The notes under the pieces were generated by a model that worked only from the letters and a program-made list of their open reading frames with translations, did not search any database and had not been told where the DNA came from. A stretch of DNA of 64,000 nt from Saccharomonospora azurea NA-128 (GTDB lineage: Bacteria > Actinomycetota > Actinomycetes > Mycobacteriales > Pseudonocardiaceae), in assembly GCF_000231055.2 (NCBI RefSeq), contig NZ_CM001466.1, positions 41,003-105,002 of the forward strand, in the 5' to 3' direction. The position numbers and the translations under genes are program-made. This document shows, one piece after another, positions 1-11,821 of this stretch. Position 1 is the first letter of the stretch, and every line of letters starts with the position of its first letter.

Positions 1-1239
1 GTCACCGGCCGGGACGCCGCGTTGGCCACGGAACTCGCCTACGGCACCACCCGGGCCACCGGGCTGCTCGACGCGGTGCTGGCCAAGTGTGTCGACCGCA
101 CGCTCGACAGCGTGGACCCGGTGGCGCTGGACGCGCTGCGGCTCGGGGCCTACCAGCTGTTGCGCACCCGCATTCCCCGGCATGCGGCGGTGGCCTCCAC
201 TGTGGACCTCGTGCGGGAGGAGTCCGGCTCGCGGCTCGCGGGTTTCGTCAACGCGGTGTTGCGACGACTGTCCGAAAAGGATGAAGAGGCGTGGCTCGCG
301 GAGTTGGAGGCCGACACCGCGTCCGACCCGTTGGGGCAGCTGGCGCTGCGCACGTCGCATCCCCGCTGGATCGCCAGGGCGTTCGCCGAGGCGCTCGGTG
401 ACACCGGCGACGAGCTGCGGGCCGCGCTGGAGGCCGACGACGCGCGTCCGGCCGTGCACCTGCTGGCCAAGCCGGGGCAGGTCAGTGCAGACGAGCTCGC
501 CGCCATCACGGGTGGCGACGTGGCGCCCTACTCGCCCTACGGGGTGCACCTCGCGCCGGGCGGCGGTGACCTCGCCGAGTCGCAGGTCCTCACCGAGGGA
601 CTGGCCACGGTGCAGGACGAGGGCAGCCAGTTGGTGGCCGTGGCCGCCGTCAACGCCCCTCTGTCCGGAGGCTCCGACGAACGCTGGCTCGACCTGTGTG
701 CCGGGCCGGGCGGCAAGACCGTGGTGCTCGGCTGTCTCGCCCAGGTGAGTGGTGCGACGGTGGACGCGGTGGAGGTGGCCGAGCATCGGGCCAAGCTCGT
801 GCGCGAGGTCACCGACGACCTGCCCGTCACGGTGCACGTCGCCGACGGGCGCGATCCCGGCCTCGACGGCGGTTACGACCGCGTTCTCGTGGACGCCCCG
901 TGCAGTGGCCTCGGCGCGCTGCGCCGCAGGCCCGAGGCGCGGTGGCGCAAGCAGCCGGGCGACATCGCCGAGCTCACGCGACTGCAGAGCGAGCTTCTGG
1001 AGTCGGCGTACCGGCTCGTGCGCCCGGGCGGTGTGGTGACGTACGTGGTGTGCTCGCCGCATCTGGCCGAGACCGAGGGCATCGTCGGTGAGGCGGCGCG
1101 CCGTGCGGGTGCGGAGGTGCTCGACGCACGGGAGCTGTTCCCGGGCGTGCCCCGCCTGGGCGACGGGCCGTTCGTGCAACTCTGGCCGCACCGCCACGGC
1201 ACCGATGCGATGTTCTGCGCGGTCACGCGCAAGCGGTGA
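1..1239 (+). CDS. rsmB: 16S rRNA (cytosine-967-C5)-methyltransferase RsmB, 5' partial
   Basis: SAM-dependent enzyme that makes m5C967 (E. coli numbering) in 16S rRNA. The frame is open from base 1, so the gene starts outside the window and the first part of its N-terminal NusB-like RNA-binding domain is missing. The methyltransferase domain shows the SAM loop DLCAGPGGKT (bases 691-720), the motif DAPCSGLGALRRRPEARW with one active-site cysteine (from about 892), and the second cysteine in VVCSPHLAETE. A TTG at 22 could be taken as a start, but it would cut into the conserved NusB-like domain, so I treat it as internal. In mycobacteria the same gene (fmu) also precedes rpe. The assignment is secure. 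Confidence 0.95.
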   Translation, partial: VTGRDAALATELAYGTTRATGLLDAVLAKCVDRTLDSVDPVALDALRLGAYQLLRTRIPRHAAVASTVDLVREESGSRLAGFVNAVLRRLSEKDEEAWLAELEADTASDPLGQLALRTSHPRWIARAFAEALGDTGDELRAALEADDARPAVHLLAKPGQVSADELAAITGGDVAPYSPYGVHLAPGGGDLAESQVLTEGLATVQDEGSQLVAVAAVNAPLSGGSDERWLDLCAGPGGKTVVLGCLAQVSGATVDAVEVAEHRAKLVREVTDDLPVTVHVADGRDPGLDGGYDRVLVDAPCSGLGALRRRPEARWRKQPGDIAELTRLQSELLESAYRLVRPGGVVTYVVCSPHLAETEGIVGEAARRAGAEVLDARELFPGVPRLGDGPFVQLWPHRHGTDAMFCAVTRKR

Positions 1240-1327
1240 GCGGCCGGTCACCGTCGGGGTGAGGTGCTCGGCGCCACATCCCGGCGGTCAGCGTGCGGGA
1301 GGGGTCCGGGGGCGTCGGGGCCCCCTC

Positions 1328-1333
1328 TACACT
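1328..1333 (+). promoter_or_regulatory. -10 element (TACACT) for leaderless rpe-rib transcript
   Basis: TACACT fits the actinobacterial -10 pattern TANNNT and ends 7 bases before the GTG at 1341. Transcription would therefore begin at or next to the start codon, giving a leaderless mRNA. No clear -35 box is visible. The same geometry recurs upstream of other genes in this window. Confidence 0.55.
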
Positions 1334-1340
1334 CGGCCCT

Positions 1341-2027
1341 GTGGTCCACGAACCGATGATCGCTCCCAGCATTCTGTCCGCCGACTTCGCGAGTCTCGGC
1401 ACGGAGATCGACGCCATCGCCGGACCCGGTGACGGCCGGGCCGACTGGGTGCACGTGGACGTGATGGACGGCCACTTCGTGCCCAACCTCACCATCGGCC
1501 TTCCCGTGGTCGAGTCGCTGCGCAAGCGCACGGACCTCCCACTGGACTGCCATCTGATGATCGAGGACCCCGACCGCTGGGCTCCCGGCTACGCGGAGGT
1601 GGGCGCGCACAACGTGACCGTGCACGTCGAGGCCGCTCGCGACCCGGTGATGCTCGCCAAGAACCTGCGGGCCGCAGGGGCGAAGGCGGGGCTGTCGATC
1701 AAGCCCAACACGCCGCTCGAAGATCACCTCGACACGCTGCGGCACTACGACACCCTGCTGGTGATGTCGGTGGAGCCCGGGTTCGGCGGGCAGGCGTTCA
1801 TCCCCGAGGTGCTCGACAAGGTGCGCACGGCGCGCAGGCTCGTCGACACGGGGCACCTGACCCTGCTCGTGGAGATCGACGGCGGGATCAACTCCGACAC
1901 CATCGAGCAGGCCGCCGAGGCCGGGGTCGACTGCTTCGTCGCCGGGTCCGCCGTCTACGGCGCCGACGACCCGGCCCGGGCCGTCGCCGCGTTGCGCGAC
2001 CAGGCGAGGGCGGCCCGCGCGCGGTGA
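1341..2027 (+). CDS. rpe: ribulose-phosphate 3-epimerase
   Basis: Interconverts ribulose-5-phosphate and xylulose-5-phosphate in the pentose phosphate pathway. The 228-residue TIM barrel has the family signatures [22 protein letters not shown] and EIDGGI. I chose the GTG at 1341 because a -10 hexamer lies 7 bases upstream. The ATG at 1356 ([11 protein letters not shown]) is the alternative. An open extension to 1293 runs through low-similarity sequence and across the promoter. Its stop overlaps the ribD start (GTGA at 2024), so it heads the riboflavin operon. This is apt because ribulose-5-phosphate is also the substrate of RibB. Confidence 0.95.
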   Translation: MVHEPMIAPSILSADFASLGTEIDAIAGPGDGRADWVHVDVMDGHFVPNLTIGLPVVESLRKRTDLPLDCHLMIEDPDRWAPGYAEVGAHNVTVHVEAARDPVMLAKNLRAAGAKAGLSIKPNTPLEDHLDTLRHYDTLLVMSVEPGFGGQAFIPEVLDKVRTARRLVDTGHLTLLVEIDGGINSDTIEQAAEAGVDCFVAGSAVYGADDPARAVAALRDQARAARAR

Positions 2028-3079
2028 ACACGTCGGCAGCCTCGTCGGCCGGCGACCCCGTGCGGGCGGCGATGGAGACCGCGCTCGCCCTCGGCGACGA
2101 CGTGCGCGGCGCCACCAGCCCGAACCCGCCCGTGGGGGCGGTGATCCTCGACGCGGACGGACGGGTGGTCGGCACGGGTGCCACCCAACCTCCACCCGGC
2201 CCGCACGCCGAGGTGATGGCGTTGCGCGAGGCGGGTGAGCGGGCTGTCGGCGGTACCGCCGTGGTCACGTTGGAACCGTGTTCGCATCACGGCAGGACTC
2301 CTCCGTGCACGCGGGCGTTGCTCGACGCCGGTGTGGCCGCGGTCTACTTCGCCGTGCCCGATCCGCATCCCGCCGCGTCGGGCGGTGCGGAGGTGCTGCG
2401 CGCGGCCGGGGTGGAGGTCGGGTCCGGGCTGCTGGCCGAGCAGGTCGCGGGCGGGCCCCTGCGGGCGTGGTTGCACCGCGAACGCACCGGGCGGCCGCAC
2501 GTCACGTGGAAGTACGCCGCGAGCCTCGACGGCCGGGTCGCCGCCGCCGACGGCACCAGCCGGTGGATCTCGGGGCCGGTGTCGCGCGCGGAGGTGCACG
2601 CGATGCGCGAGCGGATGGACGCCGTCGTGGTGGGCACCGGCACCGTGCTCGCCGACGACCCGTGGTTGACGGTGCGCCGCGACGACGGTGGACTCGCGCC
2701 GCGGCAGCCACTGCGTGTGGTGGTGGGCACACGCGGCATACCCGGCGGCGCGCGGGTGTTGGACAGCGCAACGGAGACCGTGGTGTTCGCCACCCGGGAT
2801 CCCGACGAGGTGCTGGCGGGGCTCGCGGAGCGCGGGATCGTGGATGTGCTGCTGGAAGGTGGTCCGACGTTGGCCGGAGCGTTCGTGCGGGCGAACCGGG
2901 TCGACCGGGTCGTCGCCTACGTCGCGCCGTCGCTGTTGGGCGCCGGACCCGCTGCCCTGGGGGAGGCCGGAGTGTCGACCATCACCGAAGCACACCGCTG
3001 GCGGGTCGAAGGAGTCACCATGAGCGGTGAGGACGTGCGAATTTCCGCCGTTCCGGTCACGGGCGAGGGAGGCGACTAG
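2024..3079 (+). CDS. ribD: bifunctional riboflavin deaminase/reductase RibD
   Basis: Catalyses two consecutive riboflavin steps: deamination of diaminohydroxyphosphoribosylaminopyrimidine and NADPH-dependent reduction of the ribosyl group. It has 351 residues, the usual bifunctional length. The N-terminal zinc deaminase domain has HAEVMAL (His61) and [11 protein letters not shown] (Cys86, Cys95). The reductase domain begins near residue 155 ([15 protein letters not shown]). The GTG start overlaps the rpe stop by four bases (GTGA). ribE begins directly after its TAG stop, so the genes are probably translationally coupled. Confidence 0.96.
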   Translation: MNTSAASSAGDPVRAAMETALALGDDVRGATSPNPPVGAVILDADGRVVGTGATQPPPGPHAEVMALREAGERAVGGTAVVTLEPCSHHGRTPPCTRALLDAGVAAVYFAVPDPHPAASGGAEVLRAAGVEVGSGLLAEQVAGGPLRAWLHRERTGRPHVTWKYAASLDGRVAAADGTSRWISGPVSRAEVHAMRERMDAVVVGTGTVLADDPWLTVRRDDGGLAPRQPLRVVVGTRGIPGGARVLDSATETVVFATRDPDEVLAGLAERGIVDVLLEGGPTLAGAFVRANRVDRVVAYVAPSLLGAGPAALGEAGVSTITEAHRWRVEGVTMSGEDVRISAVPVTGEGGD

Positions 3080-3702
3080 GTGTTCACCGGAATTGTCGAG
3101 GAGCTCGGCGAGGTCACGCGGGTGGAACCCGGTGACGGAGTCACGCGGCTCGTCGTGCGAGGGCCGGTGGTCACCGGTGATGCGAAGCACGGCGACTCGA
3201 TCGCGGTCAACGGCGTGTGCCTGACCGTTGTCGAACTGTCCGGTGACGAGTTCACGGTCGACGTCGTTCCCGAGACGCTGCGGCGGACGAGCTTCGACGG
3301 CGTGGAGCCCGGACGCCGGGTGAACCTGGAGCGCGCGATGGCCGCGAACGGCCGGTTCTCGGGCCACATCGTGCAGGGGCACGTGGACGGCACCGGGACG
3401 TTCCTCTCGCGCGACCACGACGGTCTGACGCACTTCGCGTACCCGCCGGAGCTGTCGCGCTACGTCGTGGAGAAGGGGTCCATCGCCGTGGACGGTATCT
3501 CGCTCACGGTCGCCGAGGTGACGCGCGACGAGTTCGCGATCGCGCTCATCCCGACCACATTGGCCGCCACGACGCTGGGTCGCAACGAACCCGGCGACGC
3601 GGTGAATCTGGAGGTCGACGTGCTCGCGAAGTACGTCGAGAAGCTGGCCGCCGTCCACCTGCCTTCGGCAGCGGTGGACAATGGCGGGGGCGAGGAGGAC
3701 AG

Positions 3703-3706
<4 letters not shown>
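3080..3706 (+). CDS. ribE: riboflavin synthase, alpha subunit
   Basis: Dismutates two 6,7-dimethyl-8-ribityllumazine molecules to riboflavin. The 208-residue protein begins [12 protein letters not shown], the family hallmark. It shows the internal two-fold repeat of lumazine-binding barrels: [13 protein letters not shown] in the first half and [13 protein letters not shown] in the second. The GTG start follows the ribD stop with no gap, and the stop overlaps the ribBA start. The gene is also called ribC in some actinobacteria. Confidence 0.96.
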
Positions 3707-6010
<2,304 letters not shown>

Positions 6011-6019
<9 letters not shown>

Positions 6020-6040
6020 GGACGGCTGAGGACGGCTAGG
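6011..6040. repeat. three tandem 10-bp repeats at a convergent junction
   Basis: GACGGCTGAG occurs twice, followed by GACGGCTAGG. The PH-domain gene ends in the first unit (TGA 6017-6019) and the convergent EamA gene ends in the third (6036-6038). Each unit supplies a stop codon on the + strand. Confidence 0.8.
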
Positions 6041-6998
6041 CCGCCGGGGATTCCGCGTCGAGCGGGTCGGCGGACGCCGTCGTGCGTCGGGGCCGGTAGC
6101 GGGAGACCGCCACTCCGGCCAGGCAGACGGCGCCGCCGACGAGCCCGTATGCGGTCGGGATCTCGTCGAGCAGCACCCACGACAGCACCACGGACAGCGC
6201 GGGCACGGCGTAGGTGGAGACACTGAGCTTGCCCGCGTCGGTGCGCTTGAGCGCGTAGGCCCAGGTGCTGAACCCGATGGCGGTGGGGAAGACCCCGAGG
6301 TAGACGGCACCGAGGACGGCCGACGTCGGTGCGGCGGCGAGTTCGGTGACGAGCTGCGGCGTCCAGGGCAGCAGGACCGCGGTGCCGATGAGGCAGCCCA
6401 GCCAGGTGATGGCGGTGGCGTCGACGATCACCAGAGCCTTCTTCTGGATGAGGACGCCCGTCGCGTACAGCACCGCGGCGAGCACGCACAGGACGACGCC
6501 GATCCAGTCGCCCTCGCTCTCGGTGCCCAGGCCGATGATGACGATGCCGCTCATCCCGACGGCGCCGCCGAGCAGCAGCGGGCGCGGGAATCCCTCGCCG
6601 AGGAAGGCGCCGGCGCCGAAGGTGACGAGCAGCGGCGCGATGTTGACCAGCAGCGCGGCCGTGCCCGCGTCGAGGTGCAGCTCGGCGGCGTTCAGCGCGA
6701 CGGTGTAGCAGCACAACCAGAGCACGCCGTAGGCGAGGACGAGTAGCCAGGACGTGCGGCCGCGGGGCAGCGGTGGCAGGCGGCGGGCGCTGAGCGTGAT
6801 CAGCACCGTGAGCGTCACGGAGGCCACCGCGAGGCGCAGCAACGCGAGCGGGGCGGGGGAGAGCACGTCGCCGATGGCGCGGATGCCCACGAAGGCCGAC
6901 GACCACAGCACCATGGTGACGAGCGCGGCGAGGGCCGCCTTCGTGCTGTCGGATCGGGGACGTCCGGTGCGGGAGAGCAGCTGTGTCACACCTGCCAT
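6036..6998 (-). CDS. EamA/DMT-family transporter
   Basis: A 320-residue integral membrane protein of the drug/metabolite transporter superfamily, with two EamA repeats and about ten helices. Examples are ALVTMVLWSSAFVGIRA near the N-terminus and a second-repeat PALSVVLSWVLLDEIPTAYG region. The substrate is unknown. Members include amino-acid and metabolite exporters such as RhtA and YdcZ-type proteins. I chose the ATG at 6998; in-frame GTGs at 7004 and 7010 are possible. It is divergent from a LysR regulator, which commonly indicates that the regulator controls the transporter. Confidence 0.88.
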   Translation of the reverse strand: MAGVTQLLSRTGRPRSDSTKAALAALVTMVLWSSAFVGIRAIGDVLSPAPLALLRLAVASVTLTVLITLSARRLPPLPRGRTSWLLVLAYGVLWLCCYTVALNAAELHLDAGTAALLVNIAPLLVTFGAGAFLGEGFPRPLLLGGAVGMSGIVIIGLGTESEGDWIGVVLCVLAAVLYATGVLIQKKALVIVDATAITWLGCLIGTAVLLPWTPQLVTELAAAPTSAVLGAVYLGVFPTAIGFSTWAYALKRTDAGKLSVSTYAVPALSVVLSWVLLDEIPTAYGLVGGAVCLAGVAVSRYRPRRTTASADPLDAESPAA

Positions 6999-7044
6999 CG
7001 TCACCGCCACCGACCCGACAGCACAAGCGATTAGTCATGCATCA

Positions 7045-7065
7045 CTGTTCAGTTCCGCTGTACAG
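7045..7065 (+). promoter_or_regulatory. candidate operator palindrome overlapping the lysR -10
   Basis: CTGTTCAG and CTGTACAG form an inverted repeat (one mismatch) with a 5-base spacer. The right arm overlaps TACAGT (7061-7066), a -10 hexamer ending 6 bases before the regulator's ATG. The site lies in the region between the divergent EamA and LysR genes, so binding could control both. LysR family practice is known; occupancy here is inferred. Confidence 0.45.
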
Positions 7066-7072
7066 TCGAAGG

Positions 7073-7987
7073 ATGTTGGACGTGAGCCGGTTGCGCGTGC
7101 TGCGCGCCGTGGTGGCTAAGGGGTCGATCCGGGCGGCGGCCGCCGCGCTGGATTACACGCCGTCGGCCGTGAGTCAGCAGCTCGCGGCACTGCAGCGGGA
7201 GACCGGGCTCCGGCTCGTCGACAGGGTGGGCCGTGGTGTCGAGCCGACGGCTGCCGGGCGCGCGCTCGCCGCGGAGTCCGAGGCGCTGTTTCGGGAGTTG
7301 AGCCGACTCGACGGCCTCGCTCGCGATCTGCGCGAGGGTCGCACCGGGAGCCTGTCGATCGGGTACTTCGCGTCGGCGGGCGCGGCGTGGCTGCCCGACG
7401 TGGTCGCGGTCCTGCGGCGAGAGTTCCCGGAGCTGCGCCTCGATCTGCGCTGGACGGAGGTGCTCGACGACCCGTCGACCGACCTCGACGTCAACGTGTT
7501 CGTCGAGCGTCGCGACGTGGCTCCCTCGTCGGCGGTGATCGTGTACCCGCTGATCGACGACCCCTACGTCGTGGTGGTCCGGCGGGACGACCCGCTCGCC
7601 GCCCGTCGCAGCGTGCCCCTGGCCGAGCTGGCCGGACGCCCGTGGATCGACAACGACCTGTCCCACGGAGCCTGCCGGGAGGTCGTGCTGGCCGCGTGTG
7701 CCGAGGTGGGCTTCTCCCCGCGGTTCTCGGTGGAGATGCGGGATTACCGCACGGCGATCCCGTTCGTAGCCAGCGGCATGGGGGTCACGGTGCTGCCCAG
7801 GCTGGCGCTGGGCGAGTTGCCCTCGGACCTCGTCGCGAGGCCGGTCGTGGAACCGACACCGGTGCGACGCATCAGCGTGGCCGTGCGGTCCTCCGTGGCC
7901 GGGCACGCGGCGGTGGTGCGCACGGTGGAGCTGCTCCGCGCGGCGGTGGGAGCGCCGCAGCGCTCCCCGGCGGGGCTCACAGCGTGA
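7073..7987 (+). CDS. LysR-family transcriptional regulator
   Basis: A 304-residue regulator with an N-terminal winged helix-turn-helix ([20 protein letters not shown], then [17 protein letters not shown]) and a C-terminal periplasmic-binding-like effector domain. The ATG at 7073 is 6 bases downstream of TACAGT, suggesting a leaderless mRNA. Open sequence upstream to 6983 has no LysR character. It is divergent from the EamA permease, its likely target. The ligand cannot be told from sequence. Its 3' end overlaps that of the convergent exonuclease gene by 11 bases. Confidence 0.93.
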   Translation: MLDVSRLRVLRAVVAKGSIRAAAAALDYTPSAVSQQLAALQRETGLRLVDRVGRGVEPTAAGRALAAESEALFRELSRLDGLARDLREGRTGSLSIGYFASAGAAWLPDVVAVLRREFPELRLDLRWTEVLDDPSTDLDVNVFVERRDVAPSSAVIVYPLIDDPYVVVVRRDDPLAARRSVPLAELAGRPWIDNDLSHGACREVVLAACAEVGFSPRFSVEMRDYRTAIPFVASGMGVTVLPRLALGELPSDLVARPVVEPTPVRRISVAVRSSVAGHAAVVRTVELLRAAVGAPQRSPAGLTA

Positions 7988-8756
7988 GGTCGACGACCAC
8001 GGGAGCGTGGTCGGAGGCGCCCTTGCCCTTGCGTTCCTCGCGGTCGACGTAGGCATCGGTCACCGCGTCGGCGAACGGGCGGGAGGCGTAGACCAGGTCG
8101 ATGCGCATGCCGCGGTTCTTCGGAAAGGCGAGCTGCCGGTAGTCCCAGTAGGTGTACGGGTGGTCGTACTTCAACGGGCGCGGCACGACGTCCGACAGCC
8201 CCGCGTCGCGCAGCACGGCGAGCGCCTTGCGTTCGGGTTCGGTGACGTGGGTGGAGTCGGCGAACACCGAGATGTCCCACACGTCGTCGTCGGTGGGCGC
8301 GATGTTGAAGTCGCCGAGCACCGCGAACGGACGGTCGGGGGCGTTCTCGGCGAGCACGGTCGTGTGGAGGGCGTCCAGCCAGTGCAGCTTGTACGCGTAG
8401 TGCGGGTGGTCGGGTTCGCGGCCGTTGGGCACGTAGACCGACCACACGCGCACGCCGCCACACGTCGCGCCGAGGGCGCGGGGCTGGATCTCGTCCTCGT
8501 AGGCCGGTTCGCCGACGAGCCCGCGGGTGACGTCGGTCAGCCCGACCCTGGAGAGCACGGCGACGCCGTTCCAGCGCCCGGTGCCGTGGGTGGCGACGTC
8601 GTAGCCGAGTTCGGTGATCGCGTCGCGGGGGAACGCCTCGTCGCCGCACTTGAGTTCCTGCAGGCACACGACGTCGGGCTGTGCGCTGCTCAGCCACGCG
8701 AGCACGCGCGGCAGGCGGGCGGTGATCGAGTTGACGTTCCAGGTCGCGATGCGCAT
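7977..8756 (-). CDS. xth: exodeoxyribonuclease III
   Basis: Endonuclease/exonuclease/phosphatase-fold enzyme acting on abasic sites and 3' termini in base excision repair. It has 259 residues, typical of Xth. It begins [16 protein letters not shown], has the metal-binding glutamate in LQELKC, the [13 protein letters not shown] motif, and the catalytic C-terminal [12 protein letters not shown]. The frame stays open far upstream, but those codons are the antisense of uvrC. The ATG at 8756 matches the family start. It converges on the LysR gene with overlapping 3' ends. Confidence 0.96.
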   Translation of the reverse strand: MRIATWNVNSITARLPRVLAWLSSAQPDVVCLQELKCGDEAFPRDAITELGYDVATHGTGRWNGVAVLSRVGLTDVTRGLVGEPAYEDEIQPRALGATCGGVRVWSVYVPNGREPDHPHYAYKLHWLDALHTTVLAENAPDRPFAVLGDFNIAPTDDDVWDISVFADSTHVTEPERKALAVLRDAGLSDVVPRPLKYDHPYTYWDYRQLAFPKNRGMRIDLVYASRPFADAVTDAYVDREERKGKGASDHAPVVVDLTL

Positions 8757-8914
8757 GCCGCGAGAATGGCACACCCGCACGGGCGATCGGGCCACCAGGT
8801 TCGTATAACGACCTATACCCTCGGCCGTTCGGCCGCCGGGCCGCGTGGCATCCCGTACCGGCCGGCAGTCCTCGCCCCGGGGAAGGGGCCGGACGGTGTG
8901 TCGGAGGAGCGCCA

Positions 8915-8920
8915 TAGGGT
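8915..8920 (+). promoter_or_regulatory. -10 element (TAGGGT) for leaderless uvrC operon
   Basis: TAGGGT ends 7 bases before the GTG at 8928, which supports both that start and leaderless transcription of uvrC-rapZ-yvcK-whiA. The rest of the 170-base space to xth holds TATAAC/TATACC sequences near 8804-8818, which could be a second promoter. Confidence 0.55.
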
Positions 8921-8927
8921 GGGTGGT

Positions 8928-10913
8928 GTGGCGGACCCTTCCACCTACCGACCTGCGCCGGGGACGATTCCCGACTCGCCCGGCGTGTACAAGTTCCGCG
9001 ATGCCGGCGGTCGGGTCATCTACGTCGGCAAGGCCAAGAGCCTGCGCAGCAGGCTGAACTCGTACTTCGCCGACCTCTCCGGACTCCACCCGAGGACCCG
9101 GCAGATGGTCACCACGGCCGCGAGCGTGGAGTGGACCGTCGTCGGCACCGAGGTGGAGGCCCTCCAGCTCGAGTACAACTGGATCAAGGAGTTCGACCCG
9201 CGGTTCAACGTGCGGTACCGGGACGACAAGTCCTATCCGGTGCTCGCGGTGACGATGAACGAGGAGTATCCGCGCCTGCACGTCTACCGCGGTCCGCGGA
9301 AGAAGGGCGTGCGCTACTTCGGCCCGTACGCCCACGCGTGGGCCATCCGGGAGACGCTCGACCTGCTGCTGCGGGTCTTTCCCGCACGCACGTGCTCCGC
9401 GGGCGTGTTCCGCCGGCATGCGCAGATCGGCCGCCCCTGCCTGCTCGGCTACATCGACAAGTGCTCGGCTCCATGCGTGGGCCGGGTCTCGGCCGAACAG
9501 CACCGCGCGATCGTCGAGGAGTTCTGCGACTTCCTGTCCGGACGCACCGACGTGATGATCCGCAGGCTCGAGAAGGAGATGGCCGAGGCCGCCGAGGAGC
9601 TGGAGTTCGAGCGGGCGGCCCGGCTCCGCGACGACCTCGGCGCGCTGCGCAGGGCGATGGAGAAGCAGGCCGTGGTGCTGGGCGACGGCACCGATGCCGA
9701 CGTCATCGCGTTCGCCCACGACGAGCTCGAAGCGGCCGTGCAGGTGTTCCACGTGCGCGGTGGCCGGGTGCGCGGTCAACGCGGTTGGGTGATCGACAAG
9801 GTCGACGAGATGGGTGTGCCGGATCTCGTCGAGCAGTTCGTGTCGCAGTTCTACGCCGAACAGACCGAACTGGCCGCCGAGGCGCCCACCGACGGCAACG
9901 TCGTTCCCCGTGAGGTCCTCGTGCCCGAGTTGCCCGCGGACGCCGAGGCCGCCGAGGCCATGGAGGCCTGGCTGTCCGAGCTGCGGGGCTCGAAGGTGCG
10001 GTTGCGCGTGCCGCAGCGGGGCGACAAGCGGGCCCTGGCCGACACGGTCGCGCGCAACGCCGTGGAAGCGTTCACCCAGCACAAGCTGCGCCGGGCGGGC
10101 GACCTCACCGCGCGCTCGGCCGCGCTCTCGGAACTGCAGGAGTACCTGGGGCTGGACAGCGCGCCGCTGCGCATCGAATGCGTGGACATCAGCCACCTCG
10201 CGGGCACCGACGTGGTCGCCTCCCTGGTGGTGTTCGAGGACGGTCTGCCGCGCAAGTCGGAGTACCGCCGCTTCGCGCTGCGCGAGGCCGCCGACGAGGG
10301 GGACGTCGCGGCGATCGCGGAGGTCGTGCGCCGCCGCTTCTCCCGGTACCTGAAGGAGACGAGCGAGGCCGCCGAGAGCGGACCCGAGGGCGCGCTCGAC
10401 CCGCAGACGGGGCGGCCGCGCAAGTTCGCCTACCCGCCCAACCTGCTCGTCGTGGACGGAGCCGGTGCCCAGGCCACCGCCGCGGCGGACGTCCTGGCGG
10501 AACTCGGCATCACCGACGTCGCCGTCGTGGGGTTGGCGAAGCGCCTGGAGGAGGTGTGGCTGCCCGCCGACAGCGATGCCGCCACCTCGGCCGAGCCGGT
10601 CATCCTGCCGAGGAACTCGGAGGCGCTGTACCTTCTCCAGCGAGTGAGGGACGAGGCGCACCGCTTCGCGATCACGTACCAGCGGCAGAAGCGCTCGAAG
10701 CGGGTGCAGGCGTCGGCACTGGACGGCATTCCCGGCCTCGGACAGGCCCGGAAGACCGCCCTCATCAAGCACTTCGGCTCGGTGAAGAAGCTCAGGCAGG
10801 CCACCGTGTCCGAGATCGCGCAGGTGCCGGGCTTCGGCACTCGCACGGCCGAGGCCGTGCACGCGGCGCTCGCAGGGGAGCGCACCGACAACAGAGGAGA
10901 GTCGCAGACGTGA
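8928..10913 (+). CDS. uvrC: excinuclease ABC subunit C
   Basis: Makes both incisions in nucleotide excision repair after UvrAB damage recognition. The 661-residue protein has an N-terminal GIY-YIG nuclease ([18 protein letters not shown], residues about 21-38), a UVR motif for UvrB contact (about 208-243), the RNase H-like endonuclease domain ([18 protein letters not shown] and further) and C-terminal helix-hairpin-helix motifs ([19 protein letters not shown]). GTG 8928 is supported by the promoter spacing; GTG 8898 is in frame but upstream of the -10. Its stop overlaps the rapZ start. Confidence 0.96.
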   Translation: MADPSTYRPAPGTIPDSPGVYKFRDAGGRVIYVGKAKSLRSRLNSYFADLSGLHPRTRQMVTTAASVEWTVVGTEVEALQLEYNWIKEFDPRFNVRYRDDKSYPVLAVTMNEEYPRLHVYRGPRKKGVRYFGPYAHAWAIRETLDLLLRVFPARTCSAGVFRRHAQIGRPCLLGYIDKCSAPCVGRVSAEQHRAIVEEFCDFLSGRTDVMIRRLEKEMAEAAEELEFERAARLRDDLGALRRAMEKQAVVLGDGTDADVIAFAHDELEAAVQVFHVRGGRVRGQRGWVIDKVDEMGVPDLVEQFVSQFYAEQTELAAEAPTDGNVVPREVLVPELPADAEAAEAMEAWLSELRGSKVRLRVPQRGDKRALADTVARNAVEAFTQHKLRRAGDLTARSAALSELQEYLGLDSAPLRIECVDISHLAGTDVVASLVVFEDGLPRKSEYRRFALREAADEGDVAAIAEVVRRRFSRYLKETSEAAESGPEGALDPQTGRPRKFAYPPNLLVVDGAGAQATAAADVLAELGITDVAVVGLAKRLEEVWLPADSDAATSAEPVILPRNSEALYLLQRVRDEAHRFAITYQRQKRSKRVQASALDGIPGLGQARKTALIKHFGSVKKLRQATVSEIAQVPGFGTRTAEAVHAALAGERTDNRGESQT

Positions 10914-11821
10914 CCGAGACCGACAGCTACGGTGTTCCGGCATCGGAGGGGCGAGGTTCCGGCATGGAGGTGGCGGTGGTCACCGGCCTGTCCGGTGCGG
11001 GCCGCAGCACCGCTGCCAAGTGCCTCGAGGACCTGGGTTGGTTCGTGGTGGACAACCTGCCACCGGAGTTGATCTCCACGATGGTGGAGTTGGGGGCGCA
11101 GGCCAGGGGTGCCATCACCAAGGTGGCGGTCGTGATGGACGTGCGTTCGCGTGCGTTCACCGACGACCTCGCCTCGGTGATCAAGGACCTGGACGCGCGG
11201 GGCTACAAGCCGCGGGTGCTCTTCCTGGAGGCCACCGACGCGGTGTTGATCCGGCGCTTCGAGCAGGTGCGCCGAGGCCACCCCATGCAGGGGGACGGGC
11301 GGCTCGTCGACGGCATCACCGCCGAGCGCGCGCTGCTGGCGCCGCTGCGCGAGGAGGCCGACCTGATGCTCGACACGTCCGCGTTGTCGGTGCACGACCT
11401 CCGCGCCAAGATCGAGGACGCGTTCGGCACGGAGTCGAGCACGCAGACCCGGGTGACCGTGCTCTCGTTCGGTTACAAGTACGGGCTGCCGATGGACTCC
11501 GATCTGGTGATGGACGTGCGGTTCCTGCCGAACCCGTTCTGGATCCCCGAGCTGCGCGACCACAGTGGCCTCGACGGCGACGTGCGGAACTACGTCCTCG
11601 GACAGGAGGGCGCGGAGGAGTTCCTCGAGCAGTACCACGAGTTGCTGCGCCTCGTCGGCGCCGGGTACAAGCGGGAGGGCAAGAGGTACCTGACCCTGGC
11701 CGTCGGTTGCACGGGCGGTAAGCACCGCAGCGTGGCCATCTCCGAGGAGCTCGCCAAGCGCCTCTCCAAGGAGGACGGCATGGCGGTCAAGGTGGTGCAC
11801 CGGGACCTGGGCAGGGAGTGA
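10910..11821 (+). CDS. rapZ: RapZ-family nucleotide-binding protein
   Basis: P-loop protein of the RapZ/YvcJ family, 303 residues. In E. coli RapZ is an RNase adaptor controlling the small RNA GlmZ and hence amino-sugar synthesis; the actinobacterial role is less clear. The Walker A motif GLSGAGRST (26-34) has arginine in place of the usual lysine, which I recall as common in actinobacterial members. The C-terminal domain has [18 protein letters not shown]. The GTG overlaps the uvrC stop and the stop overlaps the yvcK start, as in Mycobacterium (Rv1421). Confidence 0.93.
   Translation: MTETDSYGVPASEGRGSGMEVAVVTGLSGAGRSTAAKCLEDLGWFVVDNLPPELISTMVELGAQARGAITKVAVVMDVRSRAFTDDLASVIKDLDARGYKPRVLFLEATDAVLIRRFEQVRRGHPMQGDGRLVDGITAERALLAPLREEADLMLDTSALSVHDLRAKIEDAFGTESSTQTRVTVLSFGYKYGLPMDSDLVMDVRFLPNPFWIPELRDHSGLDGDVRNYVLGQEGAEEFLEQYHELLRLVGAGYKREGKRYLTLAVGCTGGKHRSVAISEELAKRLSKEDGMAVKVVHRDLGRE

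Noticed and set aside
1240-1340. An FMN riboswitch before the riboflavin operon
   Set aside because: The 101 bases before rpe lack the conserved FMN-aptamer blocks, and the promoter sits at its end, leaving no leader.
1955-3658. Long minus-strand frames opposite the riboflavin genes
   Set aside because: They show no recognisable protein motifs and have an Arg/His-rich composition typical of antisense frames in high-GC DNA.
7977-10943. A 988-codon open frame on the minus strand through xth and beyond
   Set aside because: Only the last 259 codons match a known protein (exonuclease III). The rest is the antisense of uvrC, kept open by high GC content.
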